8,378 nt of DNA from an uncultured Lachnospiraceae bacterium (lineage in GTDB: Bacteria > Bacillota > Clostridia > Lachnospirales > Lachnospiraceae), in NCBI GenBank assembly GCA_947175305.1, contig CAMWMO010000039.1:1-8378 (forward strand), given 5' to 3'. Position 1 is the stretch's first letter; the number at the start of each line of letters is the position of its first letter. The notes under the pieces are model-generated. The model was not told the DNA's origin and made no database searches. It worked only from the letters and a program-made list of their open reading frames with translations. The position numbers and the translations under genes were made by a program. Shown here in pieces: positions 6,092 through 8,378 of the stretch.

Positions 6092-6121
6092 TCCTACAAA
6101 AGGAGAAAGAAGAGTACGACT

Positions 6122-7000
6122 ATGATCAAAAGCATGACCGGTTTCGGGAGATGTGAGGTGACGGAGGGAGCGCGGAAGATTACCGTGGAGATGAAATCCG
6201 TCAATCACAGATATCTGGATGTCAACATCAAGATGCCGAAGAAATTGAACTTTTTTGAGACCGCGATCCGAAATGAACTCAAGAATTATATTCAGAGGGG
6301 AAAGGTGGATATCTTTATCTCCTATGAGGACATGACGGAAACGAATGTCTGCGTAAAGTACAACAGGGATCTGGCGGCAGAGTACATGAAGTATCTCTGG
6401 CAGATGTCGGAGGATTTTTCCTTGGATAATGATGTCCGTGTGTCAACGCTGTCACGTTATCCGGAGGTGCTGACCATGGAGGAGCAGTCCATTGATGAGG
6501 AGGAGCTCTGGCACCTTTTGGAGAAGGCGCTGCGGGGAGCGGCGGAATCCTTTGTAGAGACCAGAGTGAAAGAGGGAGAAAATATTCGGGATGATCTGTT
6601 GGCAAAGCTGAACGCTATGTTGGCAAGTGTGGAGTTTATCGAACACAGGTCTCCCCAGATCATCGCGGAATATAAACAGAAGCTTAGGGATAAAGTGAGA
6701 GAACTTCTGGAGGATACCCAGATCGACGAGGCGAGACTGCTGACGGAGGTGACTATTTTTGCGGACAAGGTCTGTGTGGACGAGGAGCTGGTGCGCTTAA
6801 AGAGTCATATCTCAGCCACGAAGGGGAGTATCCAGGAGGGTGGCAGTATCGGGCGCAAGCTGGACTTTCTGGCGCAGGAGATGAACCGCGAGGCCAACAC
6901 CATTCTCTCCAAGACAACAGATTTGGAGATATCCAACCGGGCCATCGAGTTGAAAACTGAGATTGAAAAGGTCAGGGAACAGATACAGAATATCGAGTAA
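6122..7000 (+). CDS. yicC: YicC/YloC-family endoribonuclease
   Basis: A 292-residue member of the YicC/YloC family, whose E. coli member has been described as an endoribonuclease that takes part in small-RNA turnover. The N-terminal domain opens with MIKSMTGFGR and contains EMKSVNHRYLD and RGKVD. The C-terminal DUF1732 part carries the signature from IGRKLDFLAQEMNREANT through ELKTEIEKVREQIQNIE at the extreme end. Length is normal for the family. The frame is open for about 40 codons upstream through the hairpin leader, but the family N-terminus and AAAAGGAG (6098-6105) support the ATG at 6122, though the 16-base spacing is longer than usual. It is the first gene of the operon and remA follows after ten bases. 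The family call is secure; the RNA substrate in this organism is unknown. Confidence 0.94.
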   Translation: MIKSMTGFGRCEVTEGARKITVEMKSVNHRYLDVNIKMPKKLNFFETAIRNELKNYIQRGKVDIFISYEDMTETNVCVKYNRDLAAEYMKYLWQMSEDFSLDNDVRVSTLSRYPEVLTMEEQSIDEEELWHLLEKALRGAAESFVETRVKEGENIRDDLLAKLNAMLASVEFIEHRSPQIIAEYKQKLRDKVRELLEDTQIDEARLLTEVTIFADKVCVDEELVRLKSHISATKGSIQEGGSIGRKLDFLAQEMNREANTILSKTTDLEISNRAIELKTEIEKVREQIQNIE

Positions 7001-7010
7001 GGATGATTTT

Positions 7011-7271
7011 ATGGGAAGACTGATTCATATAGGCTTTGGCAATGTGGTCAACACAGGAAAGATCATTGCCATCGTGAGCCCCGACTCGGCGCCGGTCAAG
7101 CGCATGGTGCAGAGGGCAAAGGAAATGGGTACGGCCATTGATGCCACCCAGGGGCGCAAAACGAAGGCAGTGCTGGTGATGGAAAACAGTCAGATCGTAT
7201 TATCAGCGCTTCTGCCGGAGACCATATCGGGCAGGGCGCAGACAGAGGATGGACAGACGGATGAAGAATAA
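7011..7271 (+). CDS. remA: RemA-family DNA-binding regulator (DUF370)
   Basis: A small 86-residue protein of the RemA/YlzA family. In B. subtilis RemA binds DNA directly and activates biofilm-matrix and osmoprotection genes, apparently as a ring-shaped oligomer. The family sequence is clear: MGRLIHIGFGNVV at the start, then IIAIVSPDSAPVKRM, and DATQGRKTKAVLV in the middle. The C-terminal tail is acidic and variable. The start at 7011 is set by the family N-terminus and by AAGGAT (6999-7004), which overlaps the yicC stop; an upstream in-frame ATG at 6963 lies inside yicC. The 3' end overlaps gmk by 11 bases. Target genes in this organism cannot be judged from the window, and no matrix operon is present here. 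Confidence 0.92.
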   Translation: MGRLIHIGFGNVVNTGKIIAIVSPDSAPVKRMVQRAKEMGTAIDATQGRKTKAVLVMENSQIVLSALLPETISGRAQTEDGQTDEE

Positions 7272-7881
7272 GGGAATATTGATCGTTGTTTCCGGTTTTT
7301 CGGGGGCGGGGAAGGGTACCTTGATGAAGCGGCTGGTGGAGGAGTACGACGGCTATGCGCTGTCGATCTCAGCGACTACCCGTATGCCGCGGCCCGGCGA
7401 AGAGGATGGCAGAGAGTATTTCTTTTTGTCGGAGGAGGAATTTGAAAAAAGGATCGCAGACAAGGCGTTGATCGAGTATGCGACCTACTGCGGCAACTAT
7501 TACGGAACCCCGCGGGACTATGTGGAAAAGGAGCTTATGCAGGGACACGATGTGATCCTGGAAATTGAGATTCAGGGAGCGCATAAGATAAAAGAGCAGT
7601 ATCCGGACGCCCTGTTGCTTTTTGTGATGCCGCCCAGTGCGGAAGAGCTGTACCGCAGACTTTCCGGCAGGGGAACAGAGACAAAAGAGGTCATCGATCA
7701 GAGAATGCGCCGTGCGGTACAGGAGGCGGAGGGGATCGAGGACTATGAATATATTGTGGTAAATGATGATTTGGAAACCTGCGTACAGACGCTTCACGGG
7801 ATCGTTACCGCCGCACATCATGTGCCGGAGCGCAATGAGGCGTTTATCGAAAAAATGAGACGGGAATTGAGAGGAGAATGA
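7261..7881 (+). CDS. gmk: Guanylate kinase
   Basis: Phosphorylates GMP to GDP with ATP, an essential step in guanine nucleotide supply and in Firmicutes a known target of (p)ppGpp inhibition. At 206 residues it has normal length. The P-loop is GFSGAGKGT (residues 12-20), with Phe where Pro is more usual. The GMP-binding part shows TTRMPRPGEEDGREYFF, followed by YYGTPRDYV; then come EIEIQGAH, the lid segment SGRGTET with downstream Arg residues, and DYEYIVVNDD. The start at 7261 (MKNKG) is preferred over ATG 7249 because family members begin only a few residues before the first strand and AGAGGA lies 11 bases upstream. The 7249 start would add only four residues. The gene overlaps remA by 11 bases and its stop abuts the rpoZ start, so translation is probably coupled throughout. 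Confidence 0.96.
   Translation: MKNKGILIVVSGFSGAGKGTLMKRLVEEYDGYALSISATTRMPRPGEEDGREYFFLSEEEFEKRIADKALIEYATYCGNYYGTPRDYVEKELMQGHDVILEIEIQGAHKIKEQYPDALLLFVMPPSAEELYRRLSGRGTETKEVIDQRMRRAVQEAEGIEDYEYIVVNDDLETCVQTLHGIVTAAHHVPERNEAFIEKMRRELRGE
7871..7877 (+). promoter_or_regulatory. Ribosome-binding site that fixes the rpoZ start
   Basis: GAGGAGA ends one base pair step before ATG 7878 but stands seven bases from ATG 7884. The correct spacing selects 7884. Family omega proteins also typically begin MLHPSY, which matches the second ATG. Confidence 0.75.
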
Positions 7882-7883
7882 AT

Positions 7884-8150
7884 ATGTTACATCCATCTTA
7901 TGCAGAATTGATCAATGTGGTAAACAGTGACGTGGAAAACGGGGAAGATCCGGTGGTGAACAGCAGATACTCCATCGTAATGGCTACCTCCAAGCGGGCA
8001 AGACAGATTATTGCCGGCGATGACGAGCTGGTGGACGGCAGAGGCAAAAAGCCCCTGTCTGTGGCTGTAGAGGAACTGAATCAGGGCAAGATCAAGATCC
8101 TGAGCGAGGAGATTACCGAGGAAGCGGAAGAGGCTGTAGCGGAGGAGTAA
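7884..8150 (+). CDS. rpoZ: DNA-directed RNA polymerase omega subunit
   Basis: The 88-residue omega subunit, which helps fold and hold the beta-prime subunit in RNA polymerase. Visible signatures are MLHPSYAEL at the start, the [16 protein letters not shown] core that contacts beta-prime, and [15 protein letters not shown]. The acidic Glu-rich C-terminus is common in Firmicute versions. ATG 7884 is chosen over ATG 7878, which overlaps the gmk stop, because of SD spacing and the family N-terminus; the alternative adds two residues. The position directly after gmk is the conserved bacterial arrangement. Confidence 0.95.
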   Translation: MLHPSYAELINVVNSDVENGEDPVVNSRYSIVMATSKRARQIIAGDDELVDGRGKKPLSVAVEELNQGKIKILSEEITEEAEEAVAEE

Positions 8151-8166
8151 GCACAGACATTTTATT

Positions 8167-8378
8167 ATGAAGAAAAAGGTCATGTTTGTATCCCTGGGAT
8201 GCGATAAAAATCTGGTAGATTCCGAGAAGATGCTCGGTATGCTGGAGCAGAGCGGCTACACGTTTACCGACGATGAGACAGAGGCGGACATCGTGGTGGT
8301 CAATACCTGCTGCTTCATCGGGGACGCCAAGGAGGAGAGTGTCAACACGATCCTGGAGATGGCGGAACTAAAGAAGAG
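8167..8378 (+). CDS. rimO: Ribosomal protein S12 methylthiotransferase RimO, 3'-truncated by window end
   Basis: Radical-SAM enzyme that methylthiolates the conserved aspartate of ribosomal protein S12. Only the first 70 codons are present, within the N-terminal UPF0004 (MTTase) domain. [12 protein letters not shown] (Cys12) distinguishes RimO from MiaB, and VVVNTCCFI supplies the second cluster Cys (48). The third Cys and the radical-SAM CxxxCxxC lie beyond the window. The start is set by the family N-terminus. Its ribosome-binding site is weak: the nearest strong match, GGAGGAG at 8141-8147, is inside the end of rpoZ and 19 bases away. The gap to rpoZ is 16 bases and no terminator intervenes, so it probably belongs to the same operon. 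Confidence 0.93.
   Translation, partial: MKKKVMFVSLGCDKNLVDSEKMLGMLEQSGYTFTDDETEADIVVVNTCCFIGDAKEESVNTILEMAELKK

Noticed and set aside
6068..6095. Hairpin 2 as an intrinsic terminator or attenuator
   Set aside because: The stem is strong but is followed by only three or four pyrimidine-rich bases rather than a T tract.
6002..6121. N-terminal extension of YicC, or a leader peptide, through the hairpins
   Set aside because: The frame is open, but the upstream TTG has no SD and the family begins at MIKSMTGFGR; the bases are better explained as RNA structure.
7369..7896. Minus-strand open frame opposite gmk
   Set aside because: It is fully antisense to the conserved guanylate kinase, without initiation signals or recognisable domains.
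1..8378. CRISPR array, tRNA, rRNA, insertion sequence or phage genes
   Set aside because: No spaced direct repeats, cloverleaf-like sequence, transposase, integrase or terminal inverted repeats were seen on reading the window.

Overview
The window looks like chromosomal DNA from a Clostridia-class Firmicute, most likely a Lachnospiraceae-type gut anaerobe. The reasons are strong Shine-Dalgarno (SD) sites, tightly packed genes, mid-range GC, and the Firmicute-style cluster yicC-remA-gmk-rpoZ next to rqcH, with rimO following. The family assignment is inferred from gene content and order; no database search was possible.

Layout. Bases 1-68 are low-complexity C-rich sequence that replaces the expected start of the first gene; this is probably a contig-end artefact. 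A plus-strand cluster follows: 5'-truncated glycogen synthase glgA (69-1472), a MurJ/SpoVB-type lipid-linked-sugar flippase (1478-3208) ending in an extraordinary Lys/Arg tail, and a predicted lipoprotein carrying a ComEC-like metallo-beta-lactamase domain (3205-4047). The last two genes overlap by 4 bases. Convergent to them is rqcH (4069-5832, minus strand), the ribosome-quality-control factor that adds alanine tails to stalled nascent chains.

The interval 5833-6121 holds two divergent promoters. One is an extended -10 promoter for rqcH. The other is a near-consensus TTGACT-17-TATAAT promoter for the rightward operon. The rightward transcript begins with a leader of roughly 135 bases containing two perfect tandem hairpins. 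The operon is yicC (endoribonuclease family), remA (DNA-binding matrix regulator), gmk (guanylate kinase), rpoZ (RNA polymerase omega) and rimO (S12 methylthiotransferase, cut off by the window end). Gaps are short or negative, so translational coupling is likely.

Functionally, the right half is housekeeping: RNA turnover, GDP supply, RNA polymerase assembly, ribosome modification and, divergently, rescue of stalled ribosomes. The left half joins storage-polysaccharide synthesis to envelope functions. I see no mobile element, CRISPR array, tRNA, rRNA or defence island. No wholly new system is evident. The most unusual items are the poly-basic flippase tail with an A_AAA_AAG heptamer just before the overlapping gene, the secreted stand-alone ComEC-type domain, and the yicC leader whose first hairpin duplicates the yicC SD.
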